Assembly (NCBI GenBank): GCA_016787725.1
Contig: JAEUTZ010000021.1
Location: 248,001 to 312,000, forward strand
Direction: 5' to 3'
DNA length: 64,000 bases
From: Cyclobacteriaceae bacterium
GTDB taxonomy: Bacteria; Bacteroidota; Bacteroidia; Cytophagales; Cyclobacteriaceae
The stretch's first letter is position 1. Every line of letters starts with the position of its first letter. Positions 51,862 to 59,923 of this stretch are shown piece by piece. Under the pieces are notes generated by a model. That model did no database searches and was not told where the DNA came from. It saw nothing but the letters and a program-made list of their open reading frames with translations. The translations under genes and the position numbers were made by a program.

Positions 51862-52902
51862 TTATTCTTTCTCTTTTTCTTCTTTCACTTCGGCTCCGGT
51901 GCCAATTTTCTCTTTAATTTTCTTCTCCAGTTCGTCCGACAGTTCGGGATTGTCTTCGATCAGCTGTTTAACTGCATCACGGCCCTGCCCCAGTTTGTTT
52001 CCGCTGTAAGAGAACCAGCTTCCCGACTTTTGAATCACGTTGAGTTCAACACCCAGGTCTACTATTTCACCGGACTTGGAAATTCCCCGGCCATACATAA
52101 TATCAAATTCAACCACTTTAAAGGGGGGTGCTACTTTGTTTTTAACCACCTTCACCTTTACACGGTTTCCGGTAATGTCATCGGCCGCTTCTTTGATCTG
52201 ACCGATTCTGCGAATATCAAGACGTACGGAAGCATAAAACTTTAAGGCATTGCCGCCCGTGGTAGTTTCCGGATTGCCGAACATTACACCTATCTTTTCG
52301 CGCAACTGGTTAATGAAAACGCAGGCGCAACCGGTCTTGCTGATGGTGCCGGTTAGTTTTCGCAACGCCTGGCTCATGAGTCGCGCCTGAAGACCCATCT
52401 TGCTTTCGCCCATCTCGCCTTCCAACTCGCCTTTGGGCACCAGGGCCGCCACCGAGTCAATAACGATGATGTCAATGGCGCCTGAACGAATCAGGTGCTC
52501 TGCTATTTCAAGGGCTTGTTCCCCGTTGTCCGGCTGGGAAATCAATAAGTTCTCGGTATCGATGCCCAACTTTTCAGCATAGCTTTTATCAAAGGCATGC
52601 TCGGCATCAATAAAAGCTGCCAATCCACCTTTTTTCTGGGCTTCCGCTATGCAGTGCATGGTTAAGGTGGTCTTTCCTGAAGATTCAGGGCCATAAATCT
52701 CCGTTACCCGACCTCTTGGAATCCCCCCGATTCCCAGGGCGATATCCAGACCAAGAGATCCTGTGGAAATGGCGGGTACGTCCATTACCTTGGTATCGTT
52801 CAATTTCATGACGGTGCCCTTTCCGTAGGTTTTTTCCAGTTTGTCGATGGTTAGCTGCAGTGCTTTCAGCTTCTCTTTCGCATCGCTTTTTACTTCGCTC
52901 AT
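51862..52902 (-). CDS. recA: Recombinase RecA
   Basis: 346 residues. Walker A '[10 protein letters not shown]' near residue 70, '[12 protein letters not shown]', the MAW motif '[20 protein letters not shown]', loop L2 region with '[27 protein letters not shown]' (quoted in part), and an acidic C-terminal tail ('KEEKEKE'). It pairs homologous DNA, drives recombinational repair and triggers the SOS response. No LexA-like box is evident near the start. Confidence 0.97.
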   Translation of the reverse strand: MSEVKSDAKEKLKALQLTIDKLEKTYGKGTVMKLNDTKVMDVPAISTGSLGLDIALGIGGIPRGRVTEIYGPESSGKTTLTMHCIAEAQKKGGLAAFIDAEHAFDKSYAEKLGIDTENLLISQPDNGEQALEIAEHLIRSGAIDIIVIDSVAALVPKGELEGEMGESKMGLQARLMSQALRKLTGTISKTGCACVFINQLREKIGVMFGNPETTTGGNALKFYASVRLDIRRIGQIKEAADDITGNRVKVKVVKNKVAPPFKVVEFDIMYGRGISKSGEIVDLGVELNVIQKSGSWFSYSGNKLGQGRDAVKQLIEDNPELSDELEKKIKEKIGTGAEVKEEKEKE

Positions 52903-53078
52903 ATGATCAGTTGTTTATTTTTCTAGTCACAATTCCGGGCCTGAAATTACTACTAATTATAGCAATTACAAGGATCGTGCAGTAATAAATACTAATTAAT
53001 TTAGTATATCGCATAGACTCCTATTGTTGCTTAAAACTAATTGAATTAACTCCAGCGGGATTAATTTGCCATCATTTT

Positions 53079-54101
53079 ATGATAAAAAGGATTCTTTTTG
53101 TTTTCGGAATAGCATTACTCATCCTGCTCATTTGGAATGGGTCGTTGGTGCTCTATGCAGCCCGGCAAGGCTATGGACAGTTAAAAATTGTTTGGAATGC
53201 TCAGCCTATTGAGAAATTCATTAAGGATCCCACCTTTCCTGATTCGCTCAAAAGCAAGTTGCACCTTATTGAAGAGATTCGAAGGTTTGCCATCGACTCC
53301 TTAGGTTTAAAGGATACGAAGAATTATCAAAAGTTATATGATCAAAAAGGGGAGGAGATCCTGTGGGTGGTGCAGGCGTGTGAGCCCTTTCAGTTAAAGC
53401 CAAAGACCTGGGATTTTCCGATTGTGGGCATCGTTCCCTACAAAGGTTATTTCAGAAAGCAACTGGCACTGGATGAGGGTGCCCGGTTGGAGGCGGAAGG
53501 TTATGATGTGAGCATCCGTAACCCTGGTGGTTGGTCTACTCTCGGTTGGTTTAATGATCCAATCCTGAGCGGCATGTTGAAGCGCAATGAAGGCGACCTG
53601 GCCAGTCTGATCATTCATGAAATGGTGCATGCGACCATATTTGTAAAAGACGATGTAGATTTCAATGAAAATCTCGCCTCCTTTATTGGAGATACCGCAG
53701 CTTATTATTTTCTGGCAGCGCACTTTGGAAAAACTTCCCATCAATTGGAGCAGTATCTACACGAAGATCAGGATTACCGAAAGTATAGCCGGCATATTTT
53801 ACAAGGCACAAGAGCGTTGGACAGTTTGTATCAAGTTTTCCAACCGGACGAACCTTTGGAAAGTAAAAAGGAGCGGAAGCAGAATCTGATTCGACACATC
53901 ATGACATCTGCGGATACATTAACCTTGCACACACCCCGTCCTTCCTCCAACAACCGAAGGCTTCCGAATAACACCTACTTTATGTCGTATCATTTATATC
54001 AGGCGAAACAGAATCTGTTCAAGCAAGAATTAGAGGATACGTTCAACGGAGATCTTAAACAATACATTGTTCACCTGAAGGAGAAGTATCCCTATTTATA
54101 G
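53079..54101 (+). CDS. Putative secreted/anchored aminopeptidase (Aminopep family)
   Basis: 340 residues. N-terminal anchor (about 4-28). Zinc-peptidase motif HEMVH at 180-184 ('LIIHEMVHATIF') with a downstream Glu197 in 'NENLASFIGDTAAYYF', the HExxH-E arrangement of the Aminopep (PF10023) group. These enzymes are believed to remove N-terminal residues in the periplasm. The gene stands between recA and a PhoB-type regulator; the link to either is unknown. Confidence 0.88.
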   Translation: MIKRILFVFGIALLILLIWNGSLVLYAARQGYGQLKIVWNAQPIEKFIKDPTFPDSLKSKLHLIEEIRRFAIDSLGLKDTKNYQKLYDQKGEEILWVVQACEPFQLKPKTWDFPIVGIVPYKGYFRKQLALDEGARLEAEGYDVSIRNPGGWSTLGWFNDPILSGMLKRNEGDLASLIIHEMVHATIFVKDDVDFNENLASFIGDTAAYYFLAAHFGKTSHQLEQYLHEDQDYRKYSRHILQGTRALDSLYQVFQPDEPLESKKERKQNLIRHIMTSADTLTLHTPRPSSNNRRLPNNTYFMSYHLYQAKQNLFKQELEDTFNGDLKQYIVHLKEKYPYL

Positions 54102-54194
54102 TCGGCCTCATTAAGGAATTGTTAAGGTGTTCAAACTGGTTTTTAATTGGCTTAATTTGTCTCTACTTTTAACGCGAAAATAAAATATAAAAAC

Positions 54195-54881
54195 ATGGGT
54201 AAGCCCACACAAAAAGTGCTGGTCGTAGACGATGAGGAGCCCATTTTAGAATTGCTGAAATATAATCTGGAAAAGCAAGGGTACGATGTAAAGACCGCGT
54301 CTGATGGCTATCAGGCGGTAGACGTTGCCAGAAAGTTTCATCCGGATTTGGTGTTGCTGGACATTATGATGCCGAAAATGGATGGGGTGGAGGCTTGCCG
54401 GCAGATCCGGGCTATGCCTGAATTGGTGAATACATTTATTGTCTTCTTAACGGCCCGGGCGGAGGAATATTCGGAAGTGGCAGCCTTTGATGTGGGTGCT
54501 GATGACTATATTCTTAAACCCATCAAGCCGCGCGCATTGATGAGCCGAATCAGTGCTTTATTCCGGAGAGATTCAAAGAAAAAAAATACTTCGAGTCAAA
54601 TTAAGATAGGCGACCTGGTAATTGATCGTACCAGTTACACGGTACAGGTTAAAGGCAAAGAGATCAACCTTCCTAAAAAGGAATTTGAGTTATTGTTTTT
54701 TTTGGCTCAAAATCCGAATAAAGTATTTAGCCGCGATGATTTGTTGCAGAATATCTGGGGTTCGGACGTGTATGTGCTGGCCCGCACGGTCGATGTCCAT
54801 ATTCGCAAAGTGCGGGAAAAGATCGGAGATGATTATATTTCAACCGTAAAAGGGGTGGGATATAAGTTCAATCTCAGTTAA
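54195..54881 (+). CDS. OmpR/PhoB-type response regulator
   Basis: 228 residues. Receiver domain (about 5-120) with Asp12-Asp13, phospho-acceptor Asp56 ('LVLLDIMMP') and Lys near 105 ('ILKPI'). C-terminal winged helix (about 135-226, 'LVIDRTSYTVQVKGKEINLPKKEFELLFFLAQNPNKVFSRDDLL' quoted in part, and 'YVLARTVDVHIRKVREKIGDDYI'). Paired with the kinase encoded three bases downstream. A phosphate-type PhoB role is possible but no pho genes are nearby. Confidence 0.93.
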   Translation: MGKPTQKVLVVDDEEPILELLKYNLEKQGYDVKTASDGYQAVDVARKFHPDLVLLDIMMPKMDGVEACRQIRAMPELVNTFIVFLTARAEEYSEVAAFDVGADDYILKPIKPRALMSRISALFRRDSKKKNTSSQIKIGDLVIDRTSYTVQVKGKEINLPKKEFELLFFLAQNPNKVFSRDDLLQNIWGSDVYVLARTVDVHIRKVREKIGDDYISTVKGVGYKFNLS

Positions 54882-54884
54882 TGC

Positions 54885-55943
54885 ATGGTATATAGTGCCC
54901 GTACGCTGGCCCTCTTGCTGGCAGTGTCTGTCGCGAGTGTAACCGCGTTATTTATTTCTCTCGTGGAGAGCGTGAGCCGGGAGGCGGTGATCGTAGCTAC
55001 CGTGATCAGTTTTTCGGCCTCCTATCTGTTGATCTTTATCGTTTTAGAATTTCTCGTTTTCCGCGAAATCAACAAAATCTATAAAATGATGGAAAAACTC
55101 CGCAAGAAGGAGCTCTCCAACATTGCGAAAGAAAAATCAGGGGCGCTGAATCCGCTTCAAAAAATCAATGAAGAAATTCACCAGTTCGCCACCCTCAAGC
55201 AAAAAGAGATTGATGAATTAAAGAAGCTGGAAGCTTTTCGGAAAGAGTTTATTGCCGATGTTTCGCATGAACTGAAGACCCCCATTTTTGCAGCACAGGG
55301 TTTTGTACACACGTTGCTGGACGGAGCCGTTAATGACAAAAATGTTCGCAATAAGTTTTTGAAGAAAGCTGCTAAAAGTTTAGATGGATTGGATGTGCTC
55401 GTACAGGACTTACTTACCTTATCACAGATTGAGACAGGCGATATAAAAATGCGCTTTGAACCCATCGATATGTATAAGTTGTGTGCCGAGGTGGTGGATC
55501 AGTTTGAGGAGAAGGCAGAGAAGAAAGATGTCAAGTTGAAACTGATTGCCGATCATCATAAAATTCAGGTGTATGCCGACTGGCAGCGTATTACACAGGT
55601 GGTAACGAACCTGGTTTCGAATGCCATCAGTTACACCCCCGAGGGCGGTGCGGTTACCATCACCTTTGATGTTGGCAAGAAGAATGTAACCACGTTTGTT
55701 TCCGATACAGGCGAGGGAATTCCTTCCCAACACCTCAACCGGATCTTCGAGCGATTTTACCGAGTGGATAAAAGCCGAAGCCGTGAGAAAGGAGGCACCG
55801 GACTGGGGCTGGCAATCGTCAAACACATTTTAGAAGGGCATAACAGCAAAGCGGAAGTGCAAAGTGTTATGGGCGAAGGCTCGACCTTTAGTTTTAAGCT
55901 TCCCCGATCGCGACATGATGGTTCTGATTCAGGTGAGGTATAG
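54885..55943 (+). CDS. PhoR-like sensor histidine kinase
   Basis: 352 residues. Two membrane segments (about 6-27 and 34-58) with a loop too short for a sensor, coiled linker (about 60-115), HisKA with His128 ('FIADVSHELKTP') and HATPase with 'NLVSNAISYTPEGG', 'VSDTGEGI' and 'GGTGLGLAIVKHIL'. Starts at the second of two overlapping ATGs; the first ATG at 54881 is out of frame. Forms one operon with the upstream PhoB-type regulator. Confidence 0.93.
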   Translation: MVYSARTLALLLAVSVASVTALFISLVESVSREAVIVATVISFSASYLLIFIVLEFLVFREINKIYKMMEKLRKKELSNIAKEKSGALNPLQKINEEIHQFATLKQKEIDELKKLEAFRKEFIADVSHELKTPIFAAQGFVHTLLDGAVNDKNVRNKFLKKAAKSLDGLDVLVQDLLTLSQIETGDIKMRFEPIDMYKLCAEVVDQFEEKAEKKDVKLKLIADHHKIQVYADWQRITQVVTNLVSNAISYTPEGGAVTITFDVGKKNVTTFVSDTGEGIPSQHLNRIFERFYRVDKSRSREKGGTGLGLAIVKHILEGHNSKAEVQSVMGEGSTFSFKLPRSRHDGSDSGEV

Positions 55944-55954
55944 TACCTTGCGAT

Positions 55955-56674
55955 GTGAAAATTCCTAAGTTCAGATTTCCGGATGCCATCCTGTATGAGG
56001 ATTCAGATTTTATCCTGATCAACAAACCACCGTTTATTGCCACGCTGGAGGATCGACAAGACCCCATCAACATTTTAGCCACGGCCCGTATGTATGAGCC
56101 TGGGGCTCAGGTTTGTCATCGGTTGGATAAGGAAACTTCAGGTGTTCTGGCGATTGCACGCCATCCAGAAGCCTATCGGCACCTGAGCATACAATTTGAA
56201 AATCGAACGGTAACCAAGATCTATCATGCGGTGGTGGATGGCATCCACAATTTTGACCATCTCCTGGTGGATCGGGCTATCCTCAAGCAAAACGATGGGA
56301 TGGTAAAAATTACCCGTGAGGGGAAAGAGGCACAAACCTATATTACAACCCTGGAAGCGTTTAAAAATCATACCCTGCTCGAATGCCGACCGGTAACGGG
56401 GCGTATGCACCAAATAAGGATCCACCTGGCCTGGCTGAAGGCCCCTATAACAGGGGATGACCTCTATGGCGGAAAACCGTTCTTTGTTTCTTCTGTGAAG
56501 CGGGGCTTTAATCTGAAGAAGGAAAGCGAAGAACTGCCACTAATAAGAAGAATGGCCTTACACGCATTTTCGTTGGAATTTGCATTGATGAATGGGCATA
56601 AGTATGTGGCAGAGGCCCCGTACCCGAAAGATTTTCAGGCGCTTATCCACCAACTGGCCGAAAACAGGCGTTAA
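55955..56674 (+). CDS. RluA-family pseudouridine synthase
   Basis: 239 residues from a GTG at 55955. The ATG at 55953 is followed at once by a stop codon, so GTG is the start. The catalytic Asp lies in 'CHRLDKETSGVLAIAR' and 'GRMHQIRIHLAW' completes the RluA pattern. It isomerises uridine to pseudouridine in rRNA or tRNA; the site cannot be fixed. S4 domain is absent. Located 11 bases after the kinase, so may share its transcript. Confidence 0.9.
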   Translation: MKIPKFRFPDAILYEDSDFILINKPPFIATLEDRQDPINILATARMYEPGAQVCHRLDKETSGVLAIARHPEAYRHLSIQFENRTVTKIYHAVVDGIHNFDHLLVDRAILKQNDGMVKITREGKEAQTYITTLEAFKNHTLLECRPVTGRMHQIRIHLAWLKAPITGDDLYGGKPFFVSSVKRGFNLKKESEELPLIRRMALHAFSLEFALMNGHKYVAEAPYPKDFQALIHQLAENRR

Positions 56675-56722
56675 ACAGCATGTTTCAGCATCCAGATAAT
56701 CCGCCTAAATATTAAGGCCCAC

Positions 56723-56753
56723 TTGCATATTCAGTTTCTTGAATCTACTTTTG
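56723..56753 (+). promoter_or_regulatory. Promoter of the L13-S9-S2 operon
   Basis: TTG at 56723-56725, 20-base spacer, TACTTTTG at 56746-56753. The exact -7 match implies a leader of about 47 bases that starts with a small hairpin (CCCTT/AAGGG arms at about 56757-56769). Confidence 0.65.
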
Positions 56754-56806
56754 TGTCCCTTTTTGAAGGGGTATGTGTATTTAATTGGGTTTTTAACGCT
56801 AAAAAA

Positions 56807-57253
56807 GTGGATCACAACAGCTATAAAACAATCAATGCCAACAAAGCAACTGTAGAGAAAGGTTGGGTATTGGTAGACGCAAAAGATCAGGTGTTGGGCC
56901 GGGTTGCCAGCCAGGTAGCCAGGGTATTGCGGGGCAAGCATAAGCCAAACTATACACCCAATGTTGACACGGGTGATCATGTAGTGGTTATCAATGCCGA
57001 TAAAATAAAAATGACGGGTAAGAAGTGGACCGATCGCGTTTACTTTACCTATTCAGGATATCCAGGCGGACAGCGGGTGTTAACACCGAAGATGATTGGC
57101 ACCGGAAAGCATCCGGAGCGTTTGGTTGAGCATTCCGTTCGCGGAATGCTTCCTAAAAACAGCATGGGCCGCGAAGTTTTCAGAAGCCTGCATGTCTATT
57201 CCGGCAGCGAGCATCCGCACACTGCACAACAACCAAAAGAAATAAAGTTCTGA
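56807..57253 (+). CDS. rplM: 50S ribosomal protein L13
   Basis: 148 residues from a GTG start at 56807. The open frame extends to 56723, but those residues lie inside the promoter and leader; 'VDHNSYKTINANKATV' is the family N-terminus. Contains 'GWVLVDAKDQVLGRVASQVA', 'KHKPNYTP' and 'GMLPKNSMGR'. Early 50S assembly protein. Co-transcribed with rpsI after three bases. Confidence 0.95.
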   Translation: MDHNSYKTINANKATVEKGWVLVDAKDQVLGRVASQVARVLRGKHKPNYTPNVDTGDHVVVINADKIKMTGKKWTDRVYFTYSGYPGGQRVLTPKMIGTGKHPERLVEHSVRGMLPKNSMGREVFRSLHVYSGSEHPHTAQQPKEIKF

Positions 57254-57256
57254 TAA

Positions 57257-57643
57257 ATGGAGATTATTAATACCATCGGTAGAAGAAAGACCTCAATTGC
57301 CCGGGTGTATGTTAAGCCCGGAAAAGGTCAGATCATCGTAAACGATCGCGCACTGAATGATTACTTTAAGTCTGAAATTCTGCAGACTACTGTCAAGCAG
57401 GCACTGAGTATCGTGAAGGCAGACGGACAATACGATGTCACTGTGAACGTAGAAGGTGGTGGTAATAAAGGACAGGCCGAGGCCATCCGATTGGGTATTG
57501 CCCGGGCTTTGGTTACAATCAATACAGAAAACCGTCCTCCGCTTAAGAAGGAAGGTTTATTAACCCGCGACTCCCGCATGGTGGAAAGAAAGAAGCCAGG
57601 TCGCAGAAAGGCGAGAAGGAAATTCCAGTTTAGTAAGCGTTAA
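57257..57643 (+). CDS. rpsI: 30S ribosomal protein S9
   Basis: 128 residues. Opening 'IGRRKTSIARVYVKPGKGQI' and C-terminal 'RKKPGRRKARRKFQFSKR' that reaches the P-site tRNA. Follows rplM by three bases, the usual L13-S9 pair. Confidence 0.97.
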   Translation: MEIINTIGRRKTSIARVYVKPGKGQIIVNDRALNDYFKSEILQTTVKQALSIVKADGQYDVTVNVEGGGNKGQAEAIRLGIARALVTINTENRPPLKKEGLLTRDSRMVERKKPGRRKARRKFQFSKR

Positions 57644-57653
57644 TCGATACAGC

Positions 57654-58421
57654 ATGGCAGAGAAATTGACAACTGAAAATTTAATGGATGCCGGTGTTCA
57701 CTTCGGACACCTCACCCGCAAGTGGAACCCGAAGATGTCCGAGTTTATTTTCATGGAGAATAACGGGATCCACATCATCGATTTGAATAAAACGCTGAAG
57801 TGCCTGGAGGAAGCTACTTATGCGATGAAGAACATTGTTCGTTCTGGTCGCAAGATCATGTTCGTTGCTACCAAGAAGCAGGCAAAAGACATCATCACGC
57901 AGGAAGCAACCCGGCTTAACATGCCGTTTGTTACGGAACGTTGGTTGGGTGGTATGCTCACTAATTTCGCCACCATCCGCAAATCGCTGAAGAAACTGGC
58001 ACAAATTGACAAGTTGATGAAGGATGATGCTTTCAACAACCTGGCGAAGCGCGAGCGATTGATGGTTACCCGCGAGAAGGCAAAGTTGGAAAAGTTGCTG
58101 GGAGGGATTACGGATTTGAATCGTCTTCCGGCCGCTTTATTTGTAATTGATGTGAAGCGCGAGCACATTGCCGTTGCCGAAGCACAGAAATTAAATATTC
58201 CGGTATTCGCCATGGTGGATACCAACTCCGATCCTTCTGACATTGACTTCCCGATACCTGCTAATGACGATGCGTTCAAGTCGATCTCATTGATTACCGC
58301 CCAAATTGGAAAGGCCATTGAAGAGGCGTTGATGGAGCGTAAGAAAGACAAAGAAGAAGCCGGTCATAAGAAGGACGAAGAGGAAAAGCGCAAAGTAGAC
58401 GAGGCAGTAGAACAAGAATAA
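57654..58421 (+). CDS. rpsB: 30S ribosomal protein S2
   Basis: 255 residues. 'MDAGVHFGHLTRKWNPKM', 'LNKTLKCLEEATYAMKN' and 'VDTNSDPSDIDFPIPANDDA' are typical of S2; the C-terminal 30 residues are a charged Lys/Glu tail as in Bacteroidota. Follows rpsI by ten bases. The 133 bases to tsf hold a cluster of GTCAA repeats and a terminator. Confidence 0.97.
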   Translation: MAEKLTTENLMDAGVHFGHLTRKWNPKMSEFIFMENNGIHIIDLNKTLKCLEEATYAMKNIVRSGRKIMFVATKKQAKDIITQEATRLNMPFVTERWLGGMLTNFATIRKSLKKLAQIDKLMKDDAFNNLAKRERLMVTREKAKLEKLLGGITDLNRLPAALFVIDVKREHIAVAEAQKLNIPVFAMVDTNSDPSDIDFPIPANDDAFKSISLITAQIGKAIEEALMERKKDKEEAGHKKDEEEKRKVDEAVEQE

Positions 58422-58471
58422 GTCAATTGACATTCGATTGACAAGATTTTGTCAACTGCCATTGTCAATTG
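58422..58471. repeat. Cluster of GTCAA/TTGAC repeats between rpsB and tsf
   Basis: Six copies of TTGAC or its complement GTCAA lie within 50 bases. They include the palindrome GTCAATTGAC (58422-58431) and the inverted repeat TTGACAA-GATT-TTGTCAA (58438-58455). They come just after the rpsB stop and before its terminator. A regulator site or an RNA structure is possible. Confidence 0.5.
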
Positions 58472-58486
58472 CCGATTTTAGATAGA

Positions 58487-58522
58487 AAGAACATCGGCTT
58501 GTACCCGATGTTCTTGTTTTTT
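58487..58522 (+). terminator. Terminator between rpsB and tsf
   Basis: Stem AAGAACATCGG/CCGATGTTCTT with a seven-base loop, followed by TTGTTTTTT. It probably attenuates read-through into tsf. Confidence 0.8.
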
Positions 58523-58554
58523 ATAACACACTTGAATTTTTAACCTTTAAGTAT

Positions 58555-59388
58555 ATGTCAGCAATAACTGCACAAGATGTAAATAAACTCCGCACCATGA
58601 CGGGTGCCGGAATGATGGATTGTAAAAAGGCGCTCACCGAAGCAAACGGTGATTTTGAAAAAGCGATTGAAATTCTTAGAAAGAAAGGTCAGAAAGTTTC
58701 GGCCAGCCGTTCGGATAAAGATGCCAAGGAAGGGTCTGTCTTTGTAAAGACCTCGGACGATAAAAAAGAAGCAGTCTTGATTGCTTTGAATTGCGAAACG
58801 GATTTCGTGGCTAAGAATGAGGAGTTTCAGAACCTGGGCAAGTTGATTGCGGAAACGGCATTTTCGAAAAAGCCGGCAACCAAAGAGGCCCTGTTGGCAG
58901 AGGTGGTGGGCGGTCTCACCATCAGCGATAAAATCACTGAACTGGTAGGAAAAATTGGTGAAAAACTGGAAGTCAGTGCGTTCGTACATATGAAAGGGGA
59001 GGCTGTTGTGCCGTATATCCATGCCGGCAGCAAGTTGGGTGTGTTGGTATCCTTGAAAGGGGTGAACGGCAAAGATGTTACCGAAGCCGGTAAAGATGTG
59101 GGCATGCAGATTGCGGCCATGAATCCGGTTGCTGTGGATGAGAAACAGGTGGACAAAACATTGATTGAAAAGGAACTGGAAATAGCCAAAGCGCAAATAC
59201 TCGCTGAAGGAAAACCGGAGAACATGGTTGAAAAAATTGCGCAAGGCAAGTTGAACAAGTTCTTTAAGGAAAGCACCTTATTGCCACAGACTTTTGTGAA
59301 GGATAATTCGAAGACCGTTGCCCAATACCTGGACAGTGTTACCAAAGGATTAACGGTAGCAGAGTTCAAGCGCGTGGCGATCGGGTAA
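58555..59388 (+). CDS. tsf: Elongation factor Ts
   Basis: 277 residues. N-terminal UBA-like domain ('VNKLRTMTGAGMMDCKKALTEANGD') and the TDFVAKN motif ('CETDFVAKNEEF') that acts on EF-Tu. It exchanges GDP for GTP on EF-Tu. Linked to rpsB as in most bacteria but with a terminator between, so it may use read-through or its own promoter. Confidence 0.97.
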   Translation: MSAITAQDVNKLRTMTGAGMMDCKKALTEANGDFEKAIEILRKKGQKVSASRSDKDAKEGSVFVKTSDDKKEAVLIALNCETDFVAKNEEFQNLGKLIAETAFSKKPATKEALLAEVVGGLTISDKITELVGKIGEKLEVSAFVHMKGEAVVPYIHAGSKLGVLVSLKGVNGKDVTEAGKDVGMQIAAMNPVAVDEKQVDKTLIEKELEIAKAQILAEGKPENMVEKIAQGKLNKFFKESTLLPQTFVKDNSKTVAQYLDSVTKGLTVAEFKRVAIG

Positions 59389-59408
59389 TTTCTCGATCAC
59401 TGAAATAG

Positions 59409-59437
59409 AAAAGGGAGCCTGAGAGCTCCTTTTTTTG
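59409..59437 (+). terminator. Terminator after tsf
   Basis: Arms AAAAGGGAGC and GCTCCTTTT with one bulge, loop CTGAGA, followed by T. Confidence 0.8.
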
Positions 59438-59455
59438 CTTCTTATTAAAAGAGAC

Positions 59456-59923
59456 TTAAGCAAACTGAGTATTCTGTGCCCCTGGTTGATGATGCTGACC
59501 CCACCATTTTTGAAAGTGGTCAAAGGCCCGGGCAAAATTTTCCTCAGCTTCTTTGCTAATTCCCTGGTGTAACTCCCAGCACTTTCCTTCAATTGCCATC
59601 ACATACGCTTCCGGAGTTGTTCCATAAAGTTCCCGGCAAAGCCAGAGGATTGAACACGGATCAATCCGGTGCGATGAAAATGTAATTGTGTTTTTTATTT
59701 CACAAGGCTGAAAGGAAAACCCACCTTCCAATGGCTGAACGCTGGCATCAATGAAAATGATCTGGTCATACTCCTTGATCAGCGCAGCGTCTTCAATTTG
59801 CAATTGATAGCGGTAGTCCACTTCAAAGCCGGTGTTTTCATTTTCATCAATGAATTTCCACCCCAGGGCGTCATCGCCCCGGCCACTGTTGCCGATACCG
59901 ATCATCAATACTTTCTTATCCAT
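59456..59923 (-). CDS. [NiFe]-hydrogenase maturation protease
   Basis: 155 residues from the ATG at 59923, which overlaps the hoxH stop by eight bases; a TTG further up is less likely. 'MIGIGNSGRGDDALGWKF' and a later 'IFIDAS' match the HyaD/HycI/HoxW fold, with the nickel-sensing acidic residues (Asp in GDDALG). It trims the C-terminus of the large subunit after nickel insertion. Its substrate is the HoxH encoded just upstream. Confidence 0.9.
   Translation of the reverse strand: MDKKVLMIGIGNSGRGDDALGWKFIDENENTGFEVDYRYQLQIEDAALIKEYDQIIFIDASVQPLEGGFSFQPCEIKNTITFSSHRIDPCSILWLCRELYGTTPEAYVMAIEGKCWELHQGISKEAEENFARAFDHFQKWWGQHHQPGAQNTQFA

Noticed and set aside
56723..56806. Upstream ATG as start of rplM
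   Set aside because: It lies in the promoter; the extra residues do not match L13.
58558..59244. Open frame of 228 codons on the minus strand
   Set aside because: Antisense to tsf, very rich in His/Phe, typical of a shadow frame.
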